In this document: positions 54,415-64,000 of the stretch, piece by piece
How the letters are laid out: each line of letters begins with the position of its first letter
How positions within the stretch are numbered: position 1 is the stretch's first letter
NCBI GenBank assembly: GCA_973895155.1
Contig: OZ316895.1
Span: 5,270,001-5,334,000 of the forward strand
From: Marsupella aquatica
Taxonomy: Eukaryota; Marchantiophyta
Length of the DNA: 64,000 nt
Direction of reading: 5' to 3'
Position numbers and translations under genes: made by a program
Notes under the pieces: generated by a model
The model's database searches: none
What the model was told of the DNA's origin: nothing
Seen by the model: only the letters and a program-made list of their open reading frames with translations

Positions 54415-54640
54415 GTTGTGTTTATCGAAGTGGAGAGGACTCGTTCAATAATGGAAAAGGATATAATTGCTGAGAGCAAAGGAGGGTGGCATTGCGAGAA
54501 TCGAACTCGCGGCCTCTTGGAGTTTTGTTGGAGTACACAACTGTGTTTATCGCAGTGGAGAGGACTCGTTCAATAATGAAAAAGGAAAAGTTTGTCGAGA
54601 GCAAAGGAAAAGGGGCATTGCGAGAATCGAACTCGCGGCC
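54415..54640. repeat. Tandem duplication that includes the 3' half of tRNA-Pro
   Basis: GTTTTGTTGGAGTA.ACA, TGTGTTTATCG.AGTGGAGA and the tRNA T-arm (GCGAGAATCGAACTCGC) occur at ~54400-54522 and again at ~54522-54640. Only the second copy continues into a full tRNA. The first is cut after the CTCTTG of the variable region/anticodon stem. Confidence 0.8.
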
Positions 54641-54683
54641 TCTTGCACCCAAAGCAAGAATCATACCACTAGACCAAATGCCC
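54612..54683 (-). tRNA. tRNA-Pro(UGG): tRNA-Pro (anticodon UGG)
   Basis: The minus-strand sequence folds as a cloverleaf. It has a 7 bp acceptor stem GGGCATT/AATGCCC, a D-arm with AGTGGTAT, an anticodon arm CTTGC-TTTGGGT-GCAAG with TGG at 34-36, a short variable loop, a T-arm GCGAG-TTCGATT-CTCGC and discriminator base C. There is no intron. The 3' CCA is not encoded, as expected for a nuclear gene. Internal A and B boxes are intact, so it is probably functional. Confidence 0.95.
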
Positions 54684-55062
54684 GGTCTGCCTGATGGGGC
54701 AGATTTGTAATCATTTAATTGTTGTGATCATTACTCCACCGGGCTAATTCTAGAAAAGTGACTCTTGCAACTAAAAAAAAGAATTTCAATTTCGGTAAGG
54801 AATGCAGGTTTAGGAATGCAGACGTGTAGCCATTTTTGGAGACAAGGTATTTGCATAATCTTTTGCCCTAAAGTAACCTTGTTTTGGACACTATATACGT
54901 ACTATAATGGAGTTATTTATGGGCAGGGGTTCTAGCCTGAACCCTGCTCCAAGATAGCTCCGAAAAGCTACCCGGTTGCCACCGGTCAGCTTTTATTCAC
55001 TTTCTGGTCCATGGTTACACGCTAGAACCCCAGACCTGACCTCCATTATCCTATACATACCA

Positions 55063-55205
55063 CCAGACCAAATGCTTGGTCTGCCCATTAGAGCCAGGTT
55101 TTAGTTATTTATTTGTAGGAAGGTGACTCAACGGGGAAGTGTATGTGGCCTCTTGCACCCAAAGCAAGAATCATACCATTGGACCAAATGCCGGCTCTGT
55201 CCATT
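55063..55205 (-). pseudogene. Two degenerate 5' fragments of tRNA-Pro
   Basis: On the minus strand ~55063-55083 has the acceptor and D-arm (GCATTTGGTCTGGTGGTAT). 55149-55195 has the acceptor, D-arm and anticodon arm, then diverges in the variable loop. Neither has a T-arm, so they are relics of duplicated tRNA-bearing segments. Confidence 0.75.
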
Positions 55206-55209
55206 GATG

Positions 55210-56898
55210 TTGGACTTTACTGATTTATTTGGTAAGACCATTAGCTCCAGGTGTGCATTACAAGGGGCACCAAAGGGTAAACTTTCAAATGGACCAAATC
55301 CTAATTGCATGTATACAACAGGCACAATGTATTCCTATTTCACACTTAGAAAAAATTAGTCACTGGTCTTACAGCTATGCTTGGCACCAAAGTCAACCCC
55401 AATTGACAATTTCAGTTTGTGCAGGAACTGAAAAGTTCTGTTATTTTCTTGATTACGGACCTCCATTAGGGGTCTCTTGCAAATTCTCTGGCACTAGGAT
55501 GCGCCACATCAGTGAGGATAGGTGGCAAACAGGACAGAGCAGGTTTTTAGTAAAACAAAAAGGGCTTTGTCGTGTTTGTGGCAAAAGCAACATAATTTTG
55601 GGGGCGCCATGCTGTAACTATTAAGCGTAAAAAAAATAGACAAAGAAAGAGATAACATTTTTTCACTTGTAACTGTATTAGTTACTGTTTGTTACCATTC
55701 GACATTTTAAAATTGTTTACTATGCCTCTAAATGCCTCTAAAATAGAGCAAGTAAGTAACGTAAGTAACGTCACCTGTCACATGATCCTCTCTGTATGTG
55801 GAAAGCCGTAGGGGGCTCTTGTCTTTTTGGTCTCTCTATATGTGGAAAGCCATAGGGGCCTCTTGTCTTTTTGGTCCGTCTTGTCTTTGTGGAGGAGAGG
55901 AGGACGTTTTCATAGAAACCAAAATAAGGCAATTTTGTGATTCTGTGTGAGGGCGTGACTCCGTTGGTGACTTCATTGCAGAGCATTTTGGAGGGAATTG
56001 GAAGCTCGCTTTTCAAACTAGTGTATGGAAAGCTGAAGCTGTAGCTGTGCGTGTGGTGGGCTCCTCATCAAGGCGAGGATCTGGTCAACGATTGGTTGAT
56101 AGAAATATCTTTTGAGGTTGAAACCAGGTGAGACTGATCGTTATGGAAGTATGTCTGCATGCACTTTACTTAATACAAGCTCGGTCTTGGTATGTGTATT
56201 TTCAATTTTTTACTTCAAAAACAACATAAACGTGAAAATTTTTAGACCTTTTGTTTTAAACATGACATGGGAAGAGGTATTCAATACATGCGATGGCCTG
56301 TACTCGTTAAACTCAAGGAGTTAGGTTCCTTTTGTTTTGTAAAGTGGTTTGTTAGACTTTCATATCATTACATTATAAAATTCTGTCTACACTTTTATAC
56401 TATCACATTCTTACATTTTTGTCTATCTGACTTGTTGTCTATCTGACTTGCAATATCAAGCTTTTAGAGCATCTCCTACGTAACATTATTGGAAACGGGA
56501 ACAGAGTTTTTTACTTAACCCGCAAAGGAGTGTAAAAAAGGCACCTCCAACGGGAGACCGGGAACGCTACCACATATTTCTCTCACGGGTTTTTCTCTTG
56601 TGGGAACAGGATTGTGGAGGCCATATACCGCTTTGACCCATCCACAGGGTTCCTTATTGGATTGGAGGAGATGAAGATCGTACAGTGGACCAATGTCGGT
56701 CTTCTGTGTGGAAAGGTGGCCATGCAGACTGTTTCTAGCTTCAATTTCAAGCACAAGGAAGCTCGATAGAAATGGTGCCCGGTAGTTGAAGCTTGCCAAA
56801 TTGATTGAGGCTCTTCTTGAGCCGTGCACTCTCAATCTTTGTGAACATTTTGGTCAGGATTTTTCAATAGCTTGGTGTGATCTTTTTATTTCCCACCA
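55210..56898. other. No gene recognised; short direct repeat
   Basis: 55795-55875 contains a direct duplication of TATGTGGAAAGCC.TAGGGG and CTCTTGTCTTTTTGGTC. No other structure is seen. Confidence 0.5.
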
Positions 56899-58125
56899 TG
56901 GCTCTTGTCAATAATACGGATGCCAAAAAGGGCAAGAAGCAAGCAAATTTCTAGCCAATGTTTACTTCTATGGCTACTCTCACAGGACTCAATTCTTCTC
57001 TCAGGATAACATTCTATCCTCCTCGGGGTCCTCCCTCCCATTCTCTTCCGCCTCCTCCCTTTTGGCGGTCGGGTTGGAGGTTGCCCTTCATCTTCACTGG
57101 GTGTGCTCCTTTTATTGCCCCCTTAATTGCTCTTGTTCTTTCATGCCTTCTCCTCCCATGCAGGTTTTGTTCTTTCTGTTCTCCATGGAATAAAGTTCAT
57201 TTTAAAAAAATTAAAAATTTTAATAAAAAAAGGCAAACAAATTTCTCCAGTATCTAAATTGAACAGATTGCAGCATTGTGCCTAGCATGCAGCTGTAATT
57301 CCATCATAGGAGCACAACAGAAATCTGATGTCTATTGGACTAAGATTGAGCAGCATTTTCAGAAATCCATGGCAGAATTTAGGCAAAAATATCCAGGCAT
57401 GGTGAAGAACATTCAGAGGTCCATCAGGTCTTTGGGTTCAAAATGGGGTGAGCTCAATTCCGACAGTGCCAATTCTGTGGAGCAATGTCCACGATAGTTG
57501 AATTAAATGAGTCTGGTACAAATAAAGACGAGCAGATGGAGAAGGCCAAAGCTCTCTACCAACAGACACGCAAGGAGGGCTTGGAAAATTTTGAAGGACT
57601 CTCCAAAGTGGCAGATCACAGCAAAATTGCAGGAGAAGCGTTTGGAGAATGTATTAAGGAGAAAGAACGGGAAACAAATTGTCAATACTCTAGCTGCATA
57701 ATGATGAAAGCCCACACAAGGATTCTGGAATCCATGATGGAACTCCATAGATGGTCACCAATAGGCCTTTGGGGAACAAAAAACCAAAGGGGTTTGCAAC
57801 TATTGAGCAGAAAGCAACCAAGACCAAGAGTGCATTGGCAGAGTCTACATTGTTGATTGAAGGTGCCCTCAATCGAAGGGCAAAGGCTATGGAACTAGTC
57901 TTTAAGACCCAACTATTCCAAGTTAACCTGGGCTCACTAGATGACAGAGCCAGAAACTTTGTGTTGCTCAAACGCGAGGCAACAGAAGCAGAATTGCAGA
58001 AGCAACTCAAGGAAGTCAAACTTTTCAGGAAGGAGGTGGTTGAATTACCACCAGATTTACCTAGGAGTGTGGTTGATCAAGAGACAATCAAGAGACCCAG
58101 GATCCAGAGGCATCGAGAGGCCTAA
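56899..58125 (+). pseudogene. SANT/NAM-associated protein of a PIF/Harbinger element, decayed
   Basis: The reading starts at ATG 56899 (MALVNNTDAKKGKKQANF), is interrupted by a 280 bp retro-insertion, and resumes as NFSSI-stop-IEQIAALCLACSC. It continues through a SANT-like block (SDVYWTKIEQHFQKSMAEF, SIRSLGSKWGELN) and a C-terminal NAM-associated-type block (PLGNKKPKGFATIEQ, ALAESTLLIEGALNRRAKA). Several stops and frame changes occur (57255, after 57490, and around 57750). In PIF/Harbinger elements the second protein is a Myb/SANT-like partner needed for nuclear import and DNA binding of the transposase. A matching transposase relic lies on the opposite strand just downstream. Confidence 0.65.
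56953..57232 (+). mobile_element. 280 bp poly(A) retro-insertion inside the SANT-like gene
   Basis: It is flanked by GCAAGCAAATTTCT (56939-56952) and GCAAACAAATTTCT (57233-57246), a 14 bp target duplication with one mismatch, and has an A-rich 3' end (57206-57231). Removing it with one duplication restores the surrounding reading frame. It has no coding capacity; SINE or truncated LINE. Confidence 0.78.
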
Positions 58126-58529
58126 CATTCACCTGACAATGAATCTTGGCAGAAAGAATCAATGAGGAGTCAGAAGAGCTGGCATTGCATAGATCTGGTC
58201 ACTCCAACCCCATCAATCTATCAAATACGCCAAAAAGGGAATGTGAAAATGTTGGAGTTTCTTTGGTAGAATTTAGTAATCCCACCTTTCAATACCAGGA
58301 TGTGCAATCTTTCTATCAATTCATGTAGTCAATATGACTTTAGCCACCCAAATAATCAGATTTGCCAGGTTGTAGCTTGTACAACAATTTTGTAGAGCAA
58401 TTTATTCTACAAATTGTAGCCATGCAATGTGTTGTGTGGTGCTGTTGTGAGTTCCAGACAAGAGATTATGCTGCCATTGCACCTTGGGCCTATCAAAAAG
58501 TTAATAATGTGTCAAATGAGGATCTCCAT

Positions 58530-58810
58530 GGTAGTCCTCAATAATAGTATTATGTAAGATCATTGCAGCTTTCCAAATCAATTGCATTTGATTTCTGCTC
58601 CACCATTGAGAGGGATCATGAATCTTGGCAAAATGAGCCCGCGACACCCCAAAGCAAAGCTCAACACCTTTCCAAACTGATTCCTGCCTTTAGCAAACCA
58701 CTTTCACTTGGCACCTTGAGGCTTCACTGATCGTCTTCATGAAGATGATGTAGTCTGGGTATATTCCATCCGTTGGGTCTTGCTTAAATTTCTTCCTTGA
58801 CCATTGTTTG
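58530..58810 (-). pseudogene. PIF/Harbinger transposase, C-terminal relic
   Basis: The minus-strand reading gives DGIYPDYIIFMKTISEAS, then, after a frame break near 58690, RQESVWKGVELCFGVSRAHF, AKIHDPSQWWSR and KAAMILHNTIIEDYHGD. The order GIYPxWxxFxKTI, RQE..K.VE..FGV...F, A.ILHNxIIED is the C-terminal signature of plant Harbinger transposases, including the last acidic catalytic region. It stops at its end near 58530. The N-terminal half is not seen, so the copy is dead. Confidence 0.75.
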
Positions 58811-59239
58811 GACTCTTGGGGCTCTTGGGCTTTTTGGCTTTTTGGCTCTTTGGCCTTCCCTCTTTTATTGGGTTTCTTGCCTTTGGAATCATGTTGCCCA
58901 GGATTGCACCTTTGTTCTTTGAAGTATTTTATAACTTTGTGCATATTAAGTTTTGCAAACCAGATCATTTGCCAAGGTGCAGCATGGTGGGCAGGCCAAC
59001 AACTAACAACTAACAATTGATTATTGTTTGCTTGACACTGCTTTGAGATCTGGAACAGATGGCAGGGAATGCAGTCATACAGTAGGAGCAACATGAACTA
59101 AAAGCCACTACTGATTGGGTCAAATGGAACTTTTGTGGGTCCACATCAAGAGCACCAGTCCTAAAGGGCATTCCGGAAAAAAAAGGAAAAAAAGGGGAAA
59201 AAAAGGCACTCCAGAAAAAGTCTCAATTCTATCCTGGGG

Positions 59240-59470
59240 CATCTCAAAGTTTTGTAGTTGTGGATGATGACTTTGGCCATAAACAAATGGGCACTGCTAT
59301 TTCACACGGATGTGTAAAAGTTTTTGTTTCACTAGCTTGTACAATGACCTATGGTCATGACATATGACCAATCTTTATGGCCAATAGTTATGGATTATGA
59401 ATTTGGTAGTCCATAACATTTCTGTCAGTAACCTTAAGTACTTTTGAGTTTTAAGAGCCCCTACTATCAA
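59240..59470. repeat. Dispersed repeat copy 2
   Basis: Matches 50270-50480 (CATATGACCAAT, CAATAGTTATGGAT, GAATTTGGTAGTCC). A second shared block links ~59795-59930 with ~54918-55060 (TCACTTTCTGGTC, CTATACA). Confidence 0.65.
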
Positions 59471-59653
59471 ACACTGTCTGCATACAAACCAAAAAAGATC
59501 GTAAGGCCAGCTGCACCATTCTATCAAGTTGCCCCTTGCTTGAGTTGAGGACTTTGGTGACCCGGCTGCACCGTTTTGGTTGTCCTTACCCTTTGGTATG
59601 AAAGACATAATTGCAGTCCTGAATACAGGTACCAGTGTGCAATCATTTTTGGT

Positions 59654-59767
59654 GGGACTTGCTATTTCCATAATCTCTTGCCTGGAACTCAAAACAGGTA
59701 ACCTTTTTCTGGGACTTGCTATTTCCATAATCTCTTGCCTGGAACTCAAAACAGGTAACCTTTCTCT
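59654..59767. repeat. Two 57 bp tandem units
   Basis: GGGACTTGCTATTTCCATAA begins at 59654 and again at 59711, and the two units are almost identical. Confidence 0.92.
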
Positions 59768-59769
59768 GG

Positions 59770-61290
59770 ACAGAGTAATACAAAGGAGGTCTGGGCAGGG
59801 ATCCTAGCATGGACTCTACTCCCACAATGTTTGGAAAAGGTCCAAGCTACAGTCAATCTCACTTTCTGGTCACAAGGTTGCAAGCTAGTGACCATAGCCC
59901 AGACTGCCATTTATCCTATACAAGGTCACACTTCCACCGTTTTGGTTCTCCCTACATTTTGGTGTGGAAAACAAGATCACCAGAAGAGGTAACTCTTACG
60001 AAAGTCTACTGTGTCATGCAGAGAGCCGCAGCTGATTATCACAAAAAAGCCACTGTGGTTTGAAGAGCACTTCGGCAGTGGGACCAAACGAAGAGAATAG
60101 TCTGTCGATGTAGGGGCCCTGCAGTACCAATTGGACTTGCTCCAACTGTCTCCATAAGATCTGGAGATATGGTCACAACCTGCACGTCACTGTGCTGGTC
60201 ACTTTGTTGAGGTTCACGCATTTCCCTTGAAAGTGACGTCGTGCATGGAAGACCTTTTCTCCCCAAACCATGTATCGCACGGTTGCAAGATTCTCGCCAT
60301 GACTGTTTTGATAGTGAGAAGAGTGAACTTTGATGGTCCGACATATTTGGGCAAGGCATTGTCAATGTGACAAGAAATTGAAAATCGAAACTTCGAGAAG
60401 GTGTCTTTTATAACGGAGAGACTATCATAGTTGTCTGTGGATCGGGCAAGAAGAAAGGTCATCAAGGTGGGTGTGTGAACAAGAACTTCTTCCCCCGGTC
60501 TTACTCCGGACCACGGACCCCAGCAGCACGGCGACTGCCATCCCAGCGGACGGAGCATTACTTTGGCTTCGAAGTGGCTGCTTTTTACTGGCACTTTTCA
60601 CTCTTCAACCAATCGAGGTCCTTAATTCATTCTCTGCTAATCACTAATGAGCAAGTCCCCGGGATTTCACCACGTCGACAGGCCAGTGAAACAAGCAAGA
60701 AGTTGATACGAATAACATGCAAACGACCATTGTTTTGTCCAATTCATCCTGCATAGATTGCCTGGACCTCAAAGTCTCGTCTAGAGCATCCATCTTCAAG
60801 AAAGTTGGTGTTCGAAGAATGTCTGGAAGGAAATCAATCAACTACGATGTGAACATCCTTGCCAGTTTGGTCCGGAAAACCCTTCTAACAACACCAAGAC
60901 GCAGGCAAAATTGCAGAACCTGAGAGCGTCCACGTTTACTTTACATAAAAAGTAACTTGTCTCCAGGCCAACAAACAACAGGGAAGTTTCAACATACCTA
61001 CCAGAAGGAATTTGAGAATAATTGTAGCTAGCACAGACATCATGATTGAAGAACCTACTAAGATCGCAAGTAATACCATCTAGAATTCGACGCACCAGGT
61101 TAGCTGCCACATTCTTTTCAGGACAAGCCTTTATTACTGCGCAGGGATGACAAAAAATGCAAGCTCTGGTTTGCCACCGATATCCAATCTCGCACTTGTT
61201 GTCAGTCCACAATGAATGATTTTTTTAAGGCCAACAAAACTCACACCACTCTGTTCCACTATTTCTCCCCTACATTGGCCGCCATGTTTT
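59770..61290. other. No gene recognised; includes downstream region of the CID-like gene
   Basis: Minus-strand ORFs at 60594-60214 and 61212-60838 have some protein-like stretches but no family signature and no supporting splice pattern that I could find. Confidence 0.45.
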
Positions 61291-61297
61291 ACAATTG

Positions 61298-63929
61298 TCA
61301 GAAACCCCCTGATCCTTTCCCTCCTACCCTCACCCCACTACCGCTGCCTCCACCACCGGTAGGAGCCACCATTCCTTGTGGTGGTTGTAGCCCAGGCATC
61401 GATGCAGGAGGCAGCCCTCCAGGAGAAGGTTGGAGAGAGTTATGGAGATGAGATAACTGCTGTTGAGGAAGGTGGTGCTGGCCGGGTAAGAAAGACGGGG
61501 CTCCACCAGGATAGTGCATTTGCTGCATGCCTCCACCTGCAGGAGTAGCAAGCCATGAATCAGTCTCATCATTTGTGTATTACCAAGAATTCATCTTGTT
61601 GAAACGGGTAATCATTCACTCATTCTGCTTTCGCATTATGCATGGTCCCTGTCATAGATGTGACACCCTAAAGGCACAAGACTAGAAGGAACCGCGAGCT
61701 GTGGGGAGAAAACACGATTTGTGAAGGAATTTAACACCAACCCCGATGCTTTTGCTGTTGAGATTGCTGCGAAGGTTGGGGTGGCAATGGACCTTGTGAA
61801 GGAGGAGGAACTGGCTGCCCTGGCATCATTCCCTGCAGTCAATATAGGTCAGCATCTTCAAATGTGTTCAATAGTAGAATTAGCGAGACCGCACCAAACA
61901 GATTCATGGAGCAGTAGGGAATCGGTAAACAGAACAGGAAGGCAAACTTTTGCGCGAAGTGAAAACGCACATTGTCTTGCATGTGCTTGATAGCACTACA
62001 CCGTAAACAATCCAATGACCAATATCCCTCGAAATGCCAGAACCCCATAAATAATAAAGACTATTAGTCTAATATTGATTTATCAAATTGGTACAGGTGT
62101 CAATCAGATTCGAGAATCTCACCTGAGGAAACTGCTGTATATACAGCTGCCCATACATCATCGGTGGAGGGTACTGCAAATCCCGTCAGAATGGAAAGCA
62201 AATTAGACGTCCATGTCATTTGTGCGACCACAACATCACCTCATGTACATGCAATAAGGAAGGCAAATTTTACCTTCGCGCAAGCTTTGACAATATATCA
62301 CAAATAGATATTTCAGTTCAGTTACAAAGGTCTACATCACTAAAAATCATTATTCTTGAAGACCAGGGTTTGCAGGACAAGGTACCAGCTGCCCTGGATG
62401 TAAAAGCTGAGGCTGCATAGGATGACCTTGAGGAGGATACCTCATCGGGGGTTGTTGCCCATAAGGAGCTACCTGCAACGACGTCCAGTCAGTACTCAGC
62501 TTAAGTCTTGTCATCATTCAGTTTAGAGACTTAATTGAAGCGTATCAGAACCGCACTTACTGACTGATAATGCCCTATGGCGACGGACATTTTCTCTATA
62601 ATAGGCTCGTCAGATCAAGCAAACGACATGGCATTCACTTATTTGGACATGAAAGCCAGCACTTCGTCTCTGACCTGTTGCTGAGAGTGTGGTTGCAATT
62701 TCATATTCGGCTGGCCTGCCAAGACGGGCGGAACGCCGGCACCAGGAACATAACCACCAGGAGGCATATATTGGGGAGAGTTAGCCGCGGCCATATTATA
62801 TTGAGTGAATTGAGACTGTTGCCCTGATTGCTGCATATATTGGCCAACGTTTACAGGAACCCCTTGCATTTGGCCAACAGGAGGGTGCATATATACTGGC
62901 CCCGGAATCATTGGAGATGCAGACCTTGGCGAACTAAAATTCGGAGTAAAAGCTTTAGCGTTGGGGTTTAACTTAAACTCCTGCATAAGAAGAAGGAGGA
63001 CACTATCAAATAGCGCTTAGATAAAACAAATGCTAAAGAACGACGTAGCATTCAAGCCTTTTCCATAAAAATATCTTGCAAAATTCATTGCCATCAATTA
63101 AGTTGTATTTCATTTCTGGCTCATCAGAGAGATTCCTACTAATACATCTTCTTCACCGTCAATGAGTTGAGTAAACGAAGGATAAACCAATCACGTCTTC
63201 ATACATGCATATAATAACCATGCATATACGTACCTTTGCGTTTGGATTTAGTGTAGACTTCTTCGAACCAAATGGTGTACCCGAAGCCACTGATGATACA
63301 GATGACGACGGTGAGACTGTAGGGGAAGTTGGGTGAGAAACGCTCGGAACTGTTCCAGAGGACGGGCCACCAAAATTGGTGTTGAGAGGAGGAAGAGTCA
63401 ATCCATTGTGAGTCAAAACCCCACTGGATTGCACAGCAGCAGATGCCACTGAATTACCACTTCCATTCCCAACCTCAGTAGGTGCTTTTGGAAGAAGAGA
63501 GTTTGTGGCTGACGATCCTGTAGGCAACTGAGCTCCAGCAAGGGCCATCGGGATGGGCAAAGCAGACGCTGGTGGAGCAGACGCTTGAGCTGCAGTTAGG
63601 AGACCAGTTGGTACACTCGATGCTATAGCTGGTTTGCTTTCCACTGTTCCCGATGGTCTGGCCCCTCCCTCTTGGGGAGCATGCCTGCTAGAGTTGAATG
63701 GCTCAGCCACAGATTTGCCTGCAGTCATACAGGACAAGCAAGCATCAGAATTATGCCTGATAGCATTATCACGGCCAACTATGAAAACATGAACATAGAA
63801 CACATATCAACAGGTTTGGCCTCTACGTTTGAGTGCCTGCCCATCACAACAAGCCACAAGCTCCTCGCTCCCAACACAAAAAGTGGTTTTACCTATAGCC
63901 CTGGGTGAACGAGGCTCCAACTCCTTCTT
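61298..63929 (-). CDS. Ataxin-2/CID-like PABP-interacting protein, 3' exons (gene runs off the window)
   Basis: Exons: 63929-63893, 63718-63234, 62980-62675, 62472-62386, 62173-62123, 61832-61742 and 61536-61298, all with GT/AG introns and agreeing phase, ending in GGKGSGGF and a stop. Two PAM2 motifs sit back to back across an intron: STLNPNAK ends exon 2 and EFKLNPNAKAFTP starts exon 3. PAM2 binds the MLLE domain of poly(A)-binding protein. The rest is Ser/Pro-rich then Gln/Pro/Gly/Met-rich low complexity (YGQQPPMRYPPQ, PGQPVPPPSQGPLPPQ), typical of Ataxin-2 orthologues (plant CID3/CID4) that act in translation and RNA granules. The N-terminal Sm-like and LsmAD domains would lie beyond 64000. 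Confidence 0.9.
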
Positions 63930-64000
63930 CTGAAAATTCAAGCATAAAACACGTTAGCAACTGCGAGCACAAATGTCGGGCGTTCCTAACGAAAGCATTC

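Overview
The window is nuclear DNA of a land plant. Evidence: spliced genes with short exons and GT/AG introns, a plant dirigent protein, a UBC13-type ubiquitin E2, a plant Ataxin-2/CID protein with PAM2 motifs, a nuclear tRNA-Pro, and plant classes of transposon (MULE, CACTA, Ty3/gypsy, PIF/Harbinger, Stowaway-like MITE). The repeat density and the intron-free dirigent gene would fit a large-genome seed-free lineage such as a lycophyte, fern or moss, but the species cannot be fixed from sequence alone.

Region 1 (1861-34523) is one transposon nest, three levels deep, and the outer two levels have defined ends. The outer element is a Mutator-like element (MULE) with ~300 bp terminal inverted repeats and an 8 bp target duplication (GCCAAATA). 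It carries a rightward SWIM-type transposase gene (decayed) and two leftward genes of unknown family, one decayed and one intact, so its layout resembles maize MuDR. A CACTA element (3247-25747) sits inside the transposase coding exon. It has a 14 bp CACTAG inverted repeat, TATCGGA-type subterminal repeats, a TNP2 gene and a leftward accessory gene. Inside the CACTA lies a young Ty3/gypsy retrotransposon (8758-23401) with a single gag-pol ORF, a tRNA-Asp-type primer site and ~4 kb LTRs. Each LTR contains the same intact 618-codon ORF.

Region 2 (34532-44795) is gene-poor, with tandem duplications and a 551 bp poly(A)-type retro-insertion flanked by a 15 bp target duplication.

Region 3 (44796-64000) is host gene space. 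It holds a leftward eight-exon UBC13-like E2 gene with a MITE in intron 3, a CT/GA-rich promoter zone, a leftward dirigent gene, and a tRNA-Pro(UGG) with partial duplicates. It also holds a PIF/Harbinger relic (SANT/NAM-associated protein on + and transposase C-terminus on -) and the 3' half of an Ataxin-2/CID-like gene running off the right edge.

No operons exist here. The host genes are unrelated housekeeping, wall-phenolic and RNA-binding functions. The main interest is the nest and the unfamiliar proteins that its elements encode.
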